Part shown: piece by piece, positions 21,760 through 33,721 of the stretch
Numbering within the stretch: the stretch's first letter is position 1
How the letters are laid out: each line of letters begins with the position of its first letter
Assembly: GCA_021464245.1 (NCBI GenBank)
Contig: JADCRB010000068.1
Span: 2,476,797-2,540,796, forward strand
Source: Carallia brachiata
Lineage: Eukaryota > Streptophyta > Magnoliopsida > Malpighiales > Rhizophoraceae
Length of the DNA: 64,000 bases
Direction of reading: 5' to 3'
Program-made: the position numbers and the translations under genes
Notes under the pieces: model-generated
Seen by the model: only the letters and a program-made list of their open reading frames with translations
Told to the model about the DNA's origin: nothing
Databases searched by the model: none

Positions 21760-23662
21760 GTCAAATTATATGACAAGATTGACAAATTATATGACAAATA
21801 CAGAAAATTATATGACACTTTTCACAAGCCATTAACAAAATTTTTATAATTTTCGGTAAATCTTGTCATATATTTTACATGAGATGTCATATAATTTGTC
21901 TGTTATATCACAATTTTTTTATTTATGTCATACATTACGTTCGCCAAATGGCTATTTTAAGCGCAGCAAAAAATTTTATCTCATTACATATTTACTTGTA
22001 TCATACTTTCAGCTTCTACGTATCACAATATGTACGCAGTTATGCGTTTATAATATTTATTATTTTGGTATCTTATCAATGGTCACAACATTTACGTCAG
22101 ATTACTTCTTTTCTTTCTTTAGTACCACTACATGACTGTCTTTTAAATGACTGTTTCTTACCTGTCACATACGACAAAAAGTAAAATATATTACAAGATT
22201 GAGAAATTATATGACACATACAGAAAACTATATGACACTTTTCACAAGCCATTAACAAAATTTTTATAATTTCTGGTAAATCTTGTCATATATTTTACAT
22301 GAGATGTCATATAATTTGTCCATTATATCATCTATTTTTTTTTATTTATGTCATACATTACGTTCGCCAAATGACCACTTCATGTGCAGCCAAAAAGTTT
22401 ATCTCATTACATATTTACTTGCATCATACTTTCAGCTTCTACGTATCACAATATAGACGCATTTATGCAATTACAATATTTATTATTTTGGTATCTTATC
22501 AATGGTCACAACATTTAGTTCAAATTAATTCTTTTTTTTTTCTCCAGTACCACTACATAGTGGCCCTTTAAATGGCTGTTTCGTGCCTGCCACATATGAC
22601 AAAAACTCAAGATATAGGACATACTTGGGAAATTATATAACATATACGTAAATTATATGACACTTTTAACAAGCTATTAACAAAATTTTTTTTATAATTC
22701 CTGGTCAATCTTGTCGTATATTTGACTTTAGATGTTATATAATTTATCCGTATATTTTTTTATTTATGTCGTATATGAAATTCGCCAAATAGGCACTTCA
22801 AGTGCAGTAAAAAAGTTTATCTCATTATATATTTACTCACATCATGCTTTCAACTACTACTTATCACAATATGTACGCATTTATGCAACAACAATATTTA
22901 TTATTTTGGTATCTTACCAATGGTCACAACATTTACTTCAGATTATTTCTTTTCTTTCTCCAGTACCACTACATGGTTGTCCTTTAAATGACTGTTTCGT
23001 GCCTGCCACATATGACAACAAGTCAAAATATAGAACAAGATTGGGAAATTATATGACACATACAGAAAATTATATGACACTTTTTACAAGCCATTAACAA
23101 AACATTTTATACTTCCTGGTCAATCTTATCATATATTTTACGTCCATTATATCGTCTATTTTTCCAATTATGTCGTATATGACATTTGCCAAATGGGCAC
23201 TTCAAGCGCAGTCAAAAAGTTTACCCCCTTCTATATTTACTTGCATTATGTTTTCAGCTACTACTTATCACACTATGTATGCATTCATACGATTACAATG
23301 TTTATTATTTTGGTATCTTATTAATTGTCACAACATTTATTTCACATTAATTATTTTCTTTCTCTAGGCCCACTATGACTGTCCTTTAAATGGTTGTTTC
23401 GTGTCTGACACATACGACAAAAAGTGAAAATATAGGACAAGATGAGAAATTATATGACAAATAAGGAAAATTATATGATACTTGTAACAGACCATTAACA
23501 AAAAAATTTTATTATTCCTCATCAATCTTGTTGTATATTTTACTTTAGATGTCCTATAATTCCTCTATTATATCATACATTTTCATTTATGTCATATAAT
23601 TTCCTTCTAGTATCTTATATTTTGCCCGTATATAACAACCACGAAACAGCCATTTAAAGAAC
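21760..23662. repeat. Tandem array, about 420-bp unit, roughly five copies
   Basis: The landmark 'tatgacactttt' plus 'caagccattaacaaaa' recurs at 21,811, 22,231, 22,657, 23,073 and (diverged) 23,474, so spacings are 420, 426, 416 and 401. Each unit also holds 'attattttggtatcttatcaatggtcacaacattta' and 'tttaaatggctgtttcgtg'-like segments. Within a unit, GACAAATTATATGACA and its complement TGTCATATAATTTGTC occur about 100 bp apart, as do TATGACAAGATT and AATCTTGTCATA, giving strong dyads. The right end (about 23,624-23,662) carries the 'cacgaaacagccatttaaag' segment inverted. Open frames shared between units come from the period and are not evidence of coding. Confidence 0.9.
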
Positions 23663-23770
23663 AATAAAAAAATTTTTCCCTTTCTTTCACAGGAAAAATT
23701 AATTACATTAATCTTTTACATGCGTGACCATTATATAACGACGACTTCAACACAAACTTACATATTTATT

Positions 23771-23928
23771 GTCCATTAGGGGATACTCTAGTGGTTAAAA
23801 TTTAAAACTTTTATTTTAAAAGTCTTGAGTTCAAATGCTAGGAAGAGAGGGGAGGGGTTTATAGAAGGGGAAAGTTACCCCCATCGTGTATTTTATAATG
23901 CAACAGGCCTCTTAATAAAAAAAAAAAC
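23771..23928 (+). mobile_element. tRNA-derived SINE with perfect 15-bp target duplication
   Basis: The 158-bp element has a pol III A-box-like 'tagtggttaaaa' and a B-box-like 'gagttcaaatgc' about 35 bases later, a variable body ending 'gcaacaggcctcttaat', and a terminal A run. ACTTACATATTTATT flanks it exactly (23,756-23,770 and 23,929-23,943). Promoter boxes, A tail and the duplication together support a retroposed SINE. The exact duplication suggests it is fairly recent. Confidence 0.88.
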
Positions 23929-23943
23929 ACTTACATATTTATT

Positions 23944-24800
23944 CCTTCTCAATTTTCTCTTCATTCACTTTTCTGTTCTTACTATTTGGTTTTGTTGTGA
24001 GAGATTAAATATTAACTCCTCAAGTTATGTTATGCCTCTTATAATACTACTGGATGATATACAATTGAATTATAATATAGTCTTTTCTGAATATGTGACA
24101 CACAAATTTTACTATAAATATCAAATTATTTTAGTATTTTATAGATGTCTAATATGTAACTATTTTATTTAAGGGACATTTACTTGCTCAGATCTTTTAA
24201 ATGAGATCAATATGAGATGATAGTTATATGTGTCAGTAGTATATTGCACTTACTAAACTCAACTATGCTATTATAGATTATTAGATGAATTTCTATAATA
24301 TTGTCGTACGATCTACAATTAATTCCTCTTGTTGAGCTCCAAAAATCTAAATTTTATCAACATTTGAATTTCGCGCCCCTCAAACAAAAAGAAACGACAT
24401 CTCTTTACTGCAAAAAAATAAAACTATATTTCAAGTTATTTTACTATTTTGCCACTCTTTGTTTACCATTTATACCCTTCATAATTAAATAATTCAAAAC
24501 CAAAAAAGAAATCTTCTCATTGGTTACATGCGTGTGTGGCAACCATGTTACTCCCATTGTATCAGCTACTTAGGATTTCCCATTGCAATTATCAATTACA
24601 ATGTCGAGTTTAACGGTTGTCAAGTCGAAGGAGCAAAGAACATTCTGTTGAAAACCCAATAAACAATTGCTCGACAGAAAAGAAAACGAATCGAGTGGGC
24701 TGTACTTATTGTGGCGGAAATTCATCGAGTGCATTTGAAAAAGCTTTGTGTATGTGGTTGTTGTTGTGTTTCCATTTCGGCATTTTTTTTTAATAAGCCG
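23944..24800. other. AT-rich intergenic
   Basis: No gene, clear repeat or RNA is recognised. Short frames here lack family signals. Confidence 0.5.
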
Positions 24801-25890
24801 AAGACATGTCAAATGCATTTATATCGTGTCCAACACGACTTAAACTTTTTTTAAAATCACTTATTTCATATCATATTTTAATGCGATACATTATTTTTTT
24901 ATATCATATCATGTCCTATTTTAAAATTTAAATAATGAATTTGATATTGTTTATAAACCCAAATACCATGAAATTGTATTATGCTATGCCTATATTGCTT
25001 ATCGTGCCTTACTTAGACTGCTTACTTTATTATACTTCAGTCACTCACCTTACCATGTTTAATCCTTAAATCGTGTTTAAACTATAATGTGCTTAAGCTG
25101 TTAATAGCCCTTAAATCGAGTTACAATTCCTTTTAAATCGTACCTATACTACTAACAACTATTTTATGACCGTTGCTAATGATTCATTTTTTTTAAATAC
25201 AAGTAAAAATATTCTCTAATTTATAGCTATATTATACAAAAAATAATTCTTCTTTAATTTTTATTTCAATTTTTTATTAAAAATATAAAATAGTTTAATA
25301 TAAATAAAATAATTTAAATTGTTTGAATAAACATCAATATATATTAAAATTTAAATATATATATCATATAACTATTTTCTTCAATTTTTGTAATTTATGA
25401 TTTAAGTGAAAAAAAAACACTTATAAAATGGTGATATATTCTATTCTATTAAATAAAATTTATAAGTTGAGAAAACATATAGAGTTTTACTCTTAGCCTA
25501 GTGAAAAAATTTAGCACTTTTGTCCCCTTGAACTATAGTTTAAATCTTGTTAGTTAGTTTTTCCATTTAATTTTAAACTCATTTTTAAAAAAATTTGTAC
25601 TTAAATCGTGCTGAACCCGTTTATAAGTCATGCTTGGGCCATGCACAAACTCGTGTTGTTGTGCCCTGGCTCATGCTGTGCACGAACTCATGTCGTGCCT
25701 AGGCCCTAATCCATCACGTGCCATGCTTAGCCCAATCCATGAGTAAATGTAAGCTTAGCCCAAACTCTAATATTGGTCATGGTTAATCGGAACCCAATAC
25801 TATACAATGCAATGCAGGTCATGCTTAGCCCACTTTATGACGGGCTGGGTTAGGTTGACCCACGAGCCACTCAGCCAATTTGACATGTCT
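24801..25890. mobile_element. Degenerate Mutator-like non-autonomous element
   Basis: The ends are inverted: 'aagacatgtcaaatg' on the left, and 'caatttgacatgtct' on the right (reading back as 'agacatgtcaaattg'). The flanks AATAAGCCG (24,792-24,800) and AGTAAACCG (25,891-25,899) match at 7 of 9 positions, consistent with the 9-bp duplication typical of Mutator-like elements. The interior is repetitive ('cgtgccatgcttagccc', 'tcgtgtccaacacgac') with no transposase frame. Confidence 0.6.
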
Positions 25891-25899
25891 AGTAAACCG

Positions 25900-26804
25900 C
25901 TTGTTAGACTATGAGTTAGATAATAAAAGTTATTCTCTACACTCTCATAAATTTTATGTTATTATTTTTAAATTTAAAATTTGAGATTTTTAAAATAAAA
26001 TTTTACATTTTAACTAATAAAATATGCCCAGACAAACTCTTCAAATTTTTCTCCTCAACCATGTTGTTTTAGAATGGTTACTTAAAACGATTTTAAAATA
26101 ACTGCCATACATTTTTCCCTGTTTGCAAGTGAGCGTACTTCGCTCATATCAAATTATTTTGGAGCGGACGACGAATACTTGTAGGCGCAGTCGTTGCCTG
26201 TGGGCGACAATGGGGAGGACAAACGCATGCTGTTTGGCACAGGAGAGAGCTGGGAAAGAAGTGGGAGGGACTTCCGTTCGTGAATATAACCATCTTTTCT
26301 ATTAGGGGAAGCGCCCTCTATAAGAAAGAGCCGACCAATTTTTCCACATGCTACTAGTGGTGATTGGTTGAATGCCGCTCATTCTTGATGGCTATTTCCA
26401 AGCCCGTGGTCGCCACAATTAAATCCATCAATGTTACACCATTCACCCACTACATCTTCTGCATTCAGAATTCTGAGGGTGCCTAAATCTTTATTCTATG
26501 GAGCCGAAAACCTTATCATCTTGATAAATGTCTCGAGTTGGATTTTGTGAAGCAACTCGGTGCGCCCATCAGTCTCAAAAACCCACTTTAACCCAAGCTG
26601 TTGAGATTTGAGAGTGACAAAGTTCGACAAGCAAAGTGAAACAAAGAAAAGGGATTTATTTTGGATAAATGTTCTCAAAGTTAACAGTTTTATTGGCCAA
26701 GCCAATTGGACGAGATGTCCAATCTACACACACAATCAAACAAGTTATCGGACGATAATACATTACAAGAGTACACATTCATCGAAGAAACATATTTCAT
26801 CAAC
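25900..26804. other. Intergenic and frataxin 3' flank
   Basis: A GC-richer stretch (26,120-26,300) shows no protein family signal. The last few hundred bases before 26,805 are probably the frataxin 3' UTR. Confidence 0.45.
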
Positions 26805-29800
26805 TTAAGCAAGCTTGATAGGTTCACCGCATAGTTGTTCCAATTCAGTTTCCAAAAGTCCATACAAATTTGCTTTTGTACGCCGATATATCCAAGTCCC
26901 AGAATCTCGATCCCAATCAAACCTGGACGGACCACTGAAAAGAAACCATGGAATTTCAGCAGGCAACAAACATGCAATAAATTCATCAAATTGGCTTGTG
27001 GGCACACTCAAAAATGAAAGAGGGATTCCTAGACCACACAAATGAGAGAGAGTAAGTAGGCCAGCAAAGTGTTGCGCGGAAGTACTCAGAATGGATGGGC
27101 GTGTTTGCGTAGGATCATTTAAAAAATGGGGTTCTAAAGCACAATCATACCACACTACAGGGTTTGGAGAAAGGTCAAATGTACACAGCCTTACTCTATA
27201 TTATCAAAAAGTTGTTTCTGCGACTCTAACTAATCACTTCTAATTCACAATGAAGTGATTTTATCATTAAATGTAAGACTTGGGTTTCGCTTGAATAAAA
27301 GGATAGCTAGAAATATATAGATACCTGAATCAAACAAAGTATTTGCTCCGATGCAGCAATAACTTCATTTTAGAGCAACATAAAACATGTGCCACATTGA
27401 AAAGTGTGCACAAGCCCCAATCCAACCCACATAGACCCCAAAATCAATCCTTGTTTCAAGAAAATGTAAGTTGGGAATCTCTAGGTATTGAAGAACCGTG
27501 GAGATGAAACTTTGCACAATCAAGATTTAAAAAATATATTCAAAATTTCTTTCATATATTTGTTATTACAAAATTACTTCCTTCTTTGCAGACTTCTGAA
27601 ATTCAATTTTTAAGGCTGCATCAGCAACGGGTGTTAGAGAATTTCTTGACTAAAATGGAGGTGTCTATCAGAGGCAATATCACAAGCAGACCACCAGAAC
27701 CTATGGTGGATACAGTTCAAGCATATAAGAAGAGAACCGTGGTACTGTATCGTAGTGACCACTTCTGACCTTAGCCTAAACATTCCATTGCATACCAGAT
27801 TGCTAGCATTGGAAAACAAAAATCCTAGCGAGCGACAATAGCATGAGAAGACAGTTGATAAATACAGCAATGAAACAAGAAATATCCAAGTATTTATCTC
27901 TTTTCGTTCTTCAAAGAGCACTAATGCAGTAAGCAAAATGAGTAATTCTGTGAAGGATACAATATCCCAGCAAAACAACCAAGCACACTCCAACACACCT
28001 CATATCAAGCCAAGTGGTAAAACATCCCTGCATCTTCATAAACACAGAAAGTGCCATGCTCCTATTAACTTTTCAGCATCATAATTTCAAACATGTTATA
28101 GCCGCAGATTCAGCAGCCAAATCAGGGACTCCAAATTCTACATTAAGCATAGCCCAATTATGACGTTTTGGCTGGCTCCGAGTATGAGTAAGCATGGTAT
28201 AATGTTAGTTAGATTGCAAAGTTGCTGATGTTAGGTAAGGGAAAGACAGCCAACAAGAATGAAAAAGAATTGCATAAATCTCTTGAACTTAACACCAACA
28301 AAAATAGAGGTCCCTAAGGCGGCAGAAGGGGCAGCCCTGGCAGGAAGTGTAACTTTGCAGGTGGAAGCATTAAGAAATTGTAGGAGCATCTCTCAGCCAA
28401 AAATGCACAGTTAATGTGCACACGGAAATATCATAAAATCGTAACCTACAAGGCAGTAAGATATTGGCAACAATTCAAATTCCACCACAGACAACATTCA
28501 TTATGAGTTTGGCAAAGAAGTTCCAGCTGAATAATAACGCCCATAAAAAGGAGATAACAACTAGCGCTAGTGAGGTGAAGACACGAAGAGGGGACAGCGG
28601 CTCCCTAGGAATAAAAGTTCCAGGTTCAGAACAATGAACTTTAGATTAGAACAATGCGGTAAATTGTTACATGGATTAGGAATTTACATAGTAAGATAAC
28701 AAATTCTAATTCCACAAAAATTAAGTGTTTTCATATTAAAGATACTTAATCCTAATGCCAGAAGGAGAAGATGAAAGCATTCTTCTTCAAAATTTCCCCC
28801 CCCCTTACAATGGAGCTTTTAGTGAATCAATCAAGCCATGCAATGTGCAGTGAAGACACCAATCTTCATTCGTAACTTAGATTAAATTTGCAACAACAAG
28901 ACGTGAATCCAACAAACTATCACTCTATTAAGAAAAGATCTTGACAAACAATCACATATTGAACCTTACAGAACCATTCCAACATACAGTTTGAACACAT
29001 TGGAATGATTACTCACAAAAGACTGAAAAGTGAGGAAAAATAACCGATTGGGGACTTCATTACCTCACTGGGGAAGACAGCCACAGCTGTCTATTCGGCG
29101 TTTGTTTGTTCAACACATAGGTGCCTAAACTCCCGAGTTTCACAGTCAAAACTTCATTCTACCAAATCAAACATAACGCAAAATCTGTTAAAAAGACAAT
29201 CATCTCCAAACCTTCCAAACCCTAACCAATAAAATTAATCAAGAAATAATCAAAATCTCACCCCATATTCCACGTCGAATCCATCAATCTTGATATTGTC
29301 ACTATATTCCTGCCCACCAAATATATATATATATAATAAGAAAAATACAGCTACATTGTGATTATTATAAGACTGATATTAGAAATTACCTCGATTTTTT
29401 CTTGAAGGTCATGGACAGTGGTATTAGCCAATTTGTGAAATTCTCCCTCCTGGAGGATGCCACTGTAACCACATCAGCCACTATTAGCTGTTAATCACGT
29501 TTCAATTCCATCGTTTTATTTGCAATATTAAGAGTACAACACAAAAAAAGAAAAGAAAGAGGAGAAAAGTTAACGGTTTTGGTGGCGGACTTATAATCGA
29601 TGGCGGCGGGACCGTGAAATTCGGCGTTAGGGTCCGGAGAGGCGGAGCAGAAGCTTCTGGAAGAAGAGCCGCAGAGAAAAGGCGAGTAGTGAGAGTGAGA
29701 CTGGAAATTGATGGATCTAGAAGCTTCTACGAGAAGGCACGTGACTTGTGGATTGAAGAAGAAGAAGAAGAAGAAGAAAGAGGGAAGTGAGGCTTGAGGA

Positions 29801-29840
29801 GGGCTGTGAGCCTTCTCGGAGACAGCAGCTTCGAGGCCAT
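26805..29840 (-). CDS. Frataxin, mitochondrial (exon 1 frameshifted as sequenced)
   Basis: Frataxin is the mitochondrial iron-binding activator of Fe-S cluster assembly. Five exons with GT-AG borders: 29,591-29,840; 29,390-29,462; 29,262-29,309; 29,064-29,158; 26,805-26,934. Exons 2-5 read in one frame through [57 protein letters not shown] and [12 protein letters not shown], the full conserved fold; about 198 aa fits plant frataxins. Intron 4 is 2.1 kb. Exon 1 is odd. From the ATG at 29,840 it encodes a serine-rich transit peptide but reaches TAG at 29,727-29,729. Its 250 nt leave a remainder of 1 where exon 2 needs 2. The frame that does fit exon 2 (ending GPAAIDY) has no ATG. One base appears to be missing near 29,731. 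The identity is certain; function of this allele is doubtful unless it is a sequence error. Confidence 0.9.
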
Positions 29841-31102
29841 TCTTTTAACCTTTCTTTTGCAGGATAGAGCCGCTAGCTTGCAGCCCCGATGTGCCTAATT
29901 TTATGTCCCTTTTATCATCTCGATTATAAAAAATGGAGATGATCACGTTTTCTTGTATTTTTCTCGTTTTCGTTTTTTATTTTTTTCTGTTTTTTTTTTA
30001 ATATGATTTATCTTCAGTATTTAATACTTGATAATTGAGACTAAACCCCTTTGTCATATAAATCATAGATAAAAACTGATAGCAACTATGATGCAACAAA
30101 AAATATGTACCAATTATATGATTGAAGTCTAACAAATTACTTATACTATATGTTGCTACCATATTTTTTTAGAGTGTTGCCACGTAGTGATAATTTAAAT
30201 CATATGTGTTTTACAAAAAAACAAAAGGTGTAGCTATAATAACTTTTGTTTTATAACAAGGAATACTGAAAAGACTATTAAAAGGTTAGAGTTATAAAGG
30301 CTTGAATGTAGAACAAAAAAATATTGTAAAAGTGTTCTAATTAATTGTGTAAGAAATATAGAATTACCATGAAATTGTAATAAATAATTTATTGTTACTT
30401 GAGTTTAGTTTTTTTTTAATACGTCGGAAAAGAAAAGTTTCCCATCTTTGAGCTCTTTTTATTTTTATTTTTTAAAAAGCAATTGCTTCTAAAACTGAAA
30501 AAACTAAGATGAATTTTTCCACAAATGGACTATGAACATTGACTGCAATTGAACAGAAACCATAAATCATGGTCTAAGAATTTGGAGACCAGACTACTAG
30601 GCTCGAGACAAATACGAAGAATCAATGCTGAAGAATTGTCACTTATTACAATTAGATGCACCTAATACGCTAATAAATCTCTATATATGTCTTTTTTTTT
30701 TTTTTTGAAGAAAATCGTTGCATTAAATCATGCTAATTTATACACAAGTTCGATATTAAGGTTTTAAAAAAATATGCTTAAAATAAGAATAAAGAACAAA
30801 AATGATGTCTTATAACTGATATGGTCAAAATGACTATTTATTAATTAAACATAAAGTCTTGTTTGACAAACTCCTCAAATAAGAATATTTATTAGACTGA
30901 AGTTAAATCTATTCAAAATTAAAATTTCAACTAAGTGTACAAGAATCGGATTAAACTGCACAAGATAACAAATGTTACATTTCAACAAACTTATGACTAA
31001 AATTGACAGGTATGCCTGTCAATTATGCATATCTAATATCTCCAACTACAAACATAAAACACCTAGTATAGACTTGTATTCGCTACGTATAGACATTGAC
31101 AA
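29841..31102. other. Intergenic between two minus-strand genes
   Basis: AT-rich; frataxin 5' flank on the left and the agenet gene's 3' flank on the right. No further gene or element is recognised. Confidence 0.5.
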
Positions 31103-31555
31103 TCAACATAATGTCCTGTGGTTAAAAAAAAAACACAATGTCCTATTCTTGGAAGAAGAGACCCACTGGCCGTTGATCCAATCTTCATGAATCCTAAGTC
31201 GATAAAGAGGGTAAACAATCTCCTCCCTGGAATTTTCAAAACAGACGCGGTATTTCCACCCGATCAGTTTGTCGGTGACCTTGCCAACCCGCCAGCCGTC
31301 ATTGGCAAAAGCATCAACCTCTTCCAGCAAACTGAAATCGGTTGGCATTCGACGCCTAGGCTCAGGGCGGAGCTCTTCCGCTGTCACTATCTCCACCAAA
31401 GGCCCTGACTTGTCATCATTCAACATGTTGTTGTGCTGCACTTTGTACAAGTTATTGCCAAATCGTCCAAGCACTCTGCCTCCGTAGTATGGACCAACAG
31501 AGCCGTCTTCTTGGCTACAACAAATTTCCACACTCTCGCCTATACTAAACGCCAT
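31103..31555 (-). CDS. Small agenet (Tudor-like) domain protein
   Basis: A single-exon frame of 150 codons with ATG at 31,555 (context AGTAATGGCG). Residues about 4-72 form one agenet/Tudor-like repeat (FSIGESVEICCSQEDGS, then GPYYGGRVLG, YKVQHNNM and ELRPEPRR). Residues about 77-130 form a second (FANDGWRVGKV, YRVCFENSREEIVY, LRIHEDWINGQWV). Plant agenet proteins bind chromatin or RNA-protein partners; this small form is mostly uncharacterised. The last 18 residues are low-complexity and come from a local repeat of 'aatgtcct' on either side of an A run (about 31,110-31,142), so the C-terminal tail may be a recent slippage product. It lies in the same orientation as frataxin, 1.3 kb apart. 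Confidence 0.82.
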   Translation of the reverse strand: MAFSIGESVEICCSQEDGSVGPYYGGRVLGRFGNNLYKVQHNNMLNDDKSGPLVEIVTAEELRPEPRRRMPTDFSLLEEVDAFANDGWRVGKVTDKLIGWKYRVCFENSREEIVYPLYRLRIHEDWINGQWVSSSKNRTLCFFFNHRTLC

Positions 31556-32715
31556 TACTTAATTCCCTTTATTCTGAAAAGGAAATTAAGAAAAAAAGTC
31601 GTAATTTAAAAGAGAATAGAGAGACGAAAATAGGGATCCTGACCCAAATCACCAAATTCAAAGAAGAAAAAGGAAAAAGTGGCAATCTTATCAAACTTTA
31701 CCTTACTGTATAAGGGCTATCAGCATGGACATATTTATAATGTAACAGGGACGGTTTCAGTTTCTTCGTCGGAATTGGAATTTCCGGGGAGTTTCGTGCT
31801 AATGTTGTCTCTTGCTCAGTAATCCCCTTCCAATGTGGATTTGACTTTTATTGCTCTCATTGCCACTAGGGTGTAGTTTCTTGAGACACAACCAGCAGGT
31901 CAGATGTTAGTCATTTGACCTCTGACAAAAAAAAAAGTTAATTATTTGACTAATTACGTTTTGACATTTATATTATCTTTTCTTTTCTAATCTAAACCCA
32001 AGATTGAAATTAATCCAGTGCTCCCATCTTTTATTGCTTCTTTTGTCATTCTTTTATTTGTCTCTAATGTCCTTCCAAATGGTAAACACGTCATATCTTC
32101 CACGGGTTGCAGTTAACTTCTCTGTAAGCTCGGTTCGCTTCCTCCCTAAGAAAAGAAATAATTGTTGTTTCTTGATTTCAGTACATAATTGTAATAACTT
32201 ACATATTAACGAAATATTTTTATTTGCTAAAAAAAAAAAATTTAAGTGGACTTTTTTTTGTTCGGACAACCTCATGGTACACTGGTATTTGTAATTTTGT
32301 ACAAGGCTTTTTTTTTTTTGGGAGACGGTAATTTATTTAAGGCTAAATCAACATGGAAAAGAATTCAGTCCCAAGATTTGCCTTTGTTTTTTTTTCCGCA
32401 AATATCCTTTGACCTGAATGTGTGAAATCGAACCTTTGTGATTTTATAGGAAATATTACTCGCGAGGGTATAACATTACCTGGCATGTAACAATATTATA
32501 TAATTAATGCTATCAATACACATACACGCACGTACTTGGCCCTTTTTTTTCCCAGTTTAACGCAACATATAAGTCTTTTTCGCTATGTCGTCTTTTTTAC
32601 GTTTCTTTTTTGATTTATGTATTTTGATGCTCCTTAAATTATTTAGCCATAAACTGCAAGATTTTTTTTTTTTCTGAACCAGTCATAAACCGCAAGATTG
32701 ACCATGAGATTTGAA
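31556..32715. other. Agenet gene 5' flank and intergenic
   Basis: About 31,560-31,760 is the likely promoter/leader of the agenet gene. The rest is AT-rich with T runs and no supportable gene. Confidence 0.5.
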
Positions 32716-33461
32716 GCCTGTTTGGGTTAACTGTTGAATGTTACTGTTACCGATTATTATTGCTGATTGCTGCTGTTAATTGCTGATTGCTGATTTCTGC
32801 TTGCTGTTGCTGATTGCTGATAAAATTAATAAAGTATTTGATTAATTTTATACTTATTGTTACTGTTGAATAATGAAATGTTTAATTTAGACATATAATT
32901 TGTATAGATATATTATATTAAAAAATTTATTTTTATATTTTTATATTTTATATTTTAGAATAATATTTTATAAATAATATTGAGAATTATTTTACTAAAT
33001 TTTTAAATTTTTTTAAAAAATATTAATTTTTATCAAATGATAAAAATCATTATGTTTGAAATTTTTTTTTATAAATGTCAATATTAAAAAAAATTGAAGT
33101 GAAAAAAATATTATTTAAGAATACTTGAAAAAAATTATTGAAATTATATAAATACTAATAAAATAAATTAACATATCTAATTCATGTGTCAAGTAAAAAA
33201 ATAATAGTAAAATTATATAAATATTCTTTAAGGGTAATTTAGTTCATATAAATTATTATTAATATTAAAAAGTGAAAAGTAATCTAAAAAGCAGTAAAAA
33301 GTAGTCCGGAATTACTTTTTAATCAGCTGCTGTTAGGAAGTAAAATAAAGAAATAAGCAGAATCAAACAGCAGCACAAAAAAATTTACCAAACACTTATC
33401 TTCCTACTTTTTCATAATAAAACGCAAATGCACATTTTCAAAAGTTAACCCAAACAACCCC
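32716..33461. mobile_element. Large MITE, family member 1
   Basis: The left end 'gcctgtttgggttaact' is matched inverted by 'agttaacccaaacaaccc' on the right. Near the left end is an imperfect TTGCTGATTGCTG microrepeat. The 746-bp element matches 55,025-55,755 in the opposite orientation along its whole length (for example 'ttcctaacagcagctgatt' and 'agacatttcattattcaac' on one strand or the other). No coding capacity; target duplication not evident. Confidence 0.82.
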
Positions 33462-33523
33462 AAGGGACTCCAATGGCCTTTAAATTACTTTGTGATGTGT
33501 GGCAAAATAGACACGGGCTCCGA

Positions 33524-33721
33524 TTTGTGCGCATACAAAATTTAGTATATAATTTGTTTATATTATAATAAATTTTTAATTTTAAATAATAATATTTATA
33601 ATTTCTGTAAAAAAAATAAAGTTATAAATTTTTATTATAAAAAATATGAATATTATTATTTAAAATTAAAAATTTATTATAATTTTAACAAATTATATGC
33701 TAAAATTTGCGTGCCCACAAA
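33524..33721. mobile_element. Palindromic MITE, 198 bp
   Basis: The left half (TTTGTGCGCATACAAAATTT, then 'agtatataatttgtt' and 'aataaatttttaattttaaa') is repeated inverted in the right half ending GCGTGCCCACAAA. The arms are about 85-95 bp with few mismatches, so nearly the whole element is one hairpin. It is non-coding. Confidence 0.78.

Noticed and set aside
21863..23367. Repeated similar open frames of 65-121 codons in the tandem array
   Set aside because: They recur because the repeat unit does. They start at varying codons, are rich in Tyr/Phe/Ile from AT-rich DNA and match no family I recognise.
21760..23662. CRISPR-like or phage-like repeat array
   Set aside because: Units are about 420 bp, there are no short direct repeats with unique spacers, and the context is a plant nuclear genome.
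27634..27996. 120-codon minus-strand frame inside frataxin intron 4
   Set aside because: Intronic, no family signal, no splice context needed for it.
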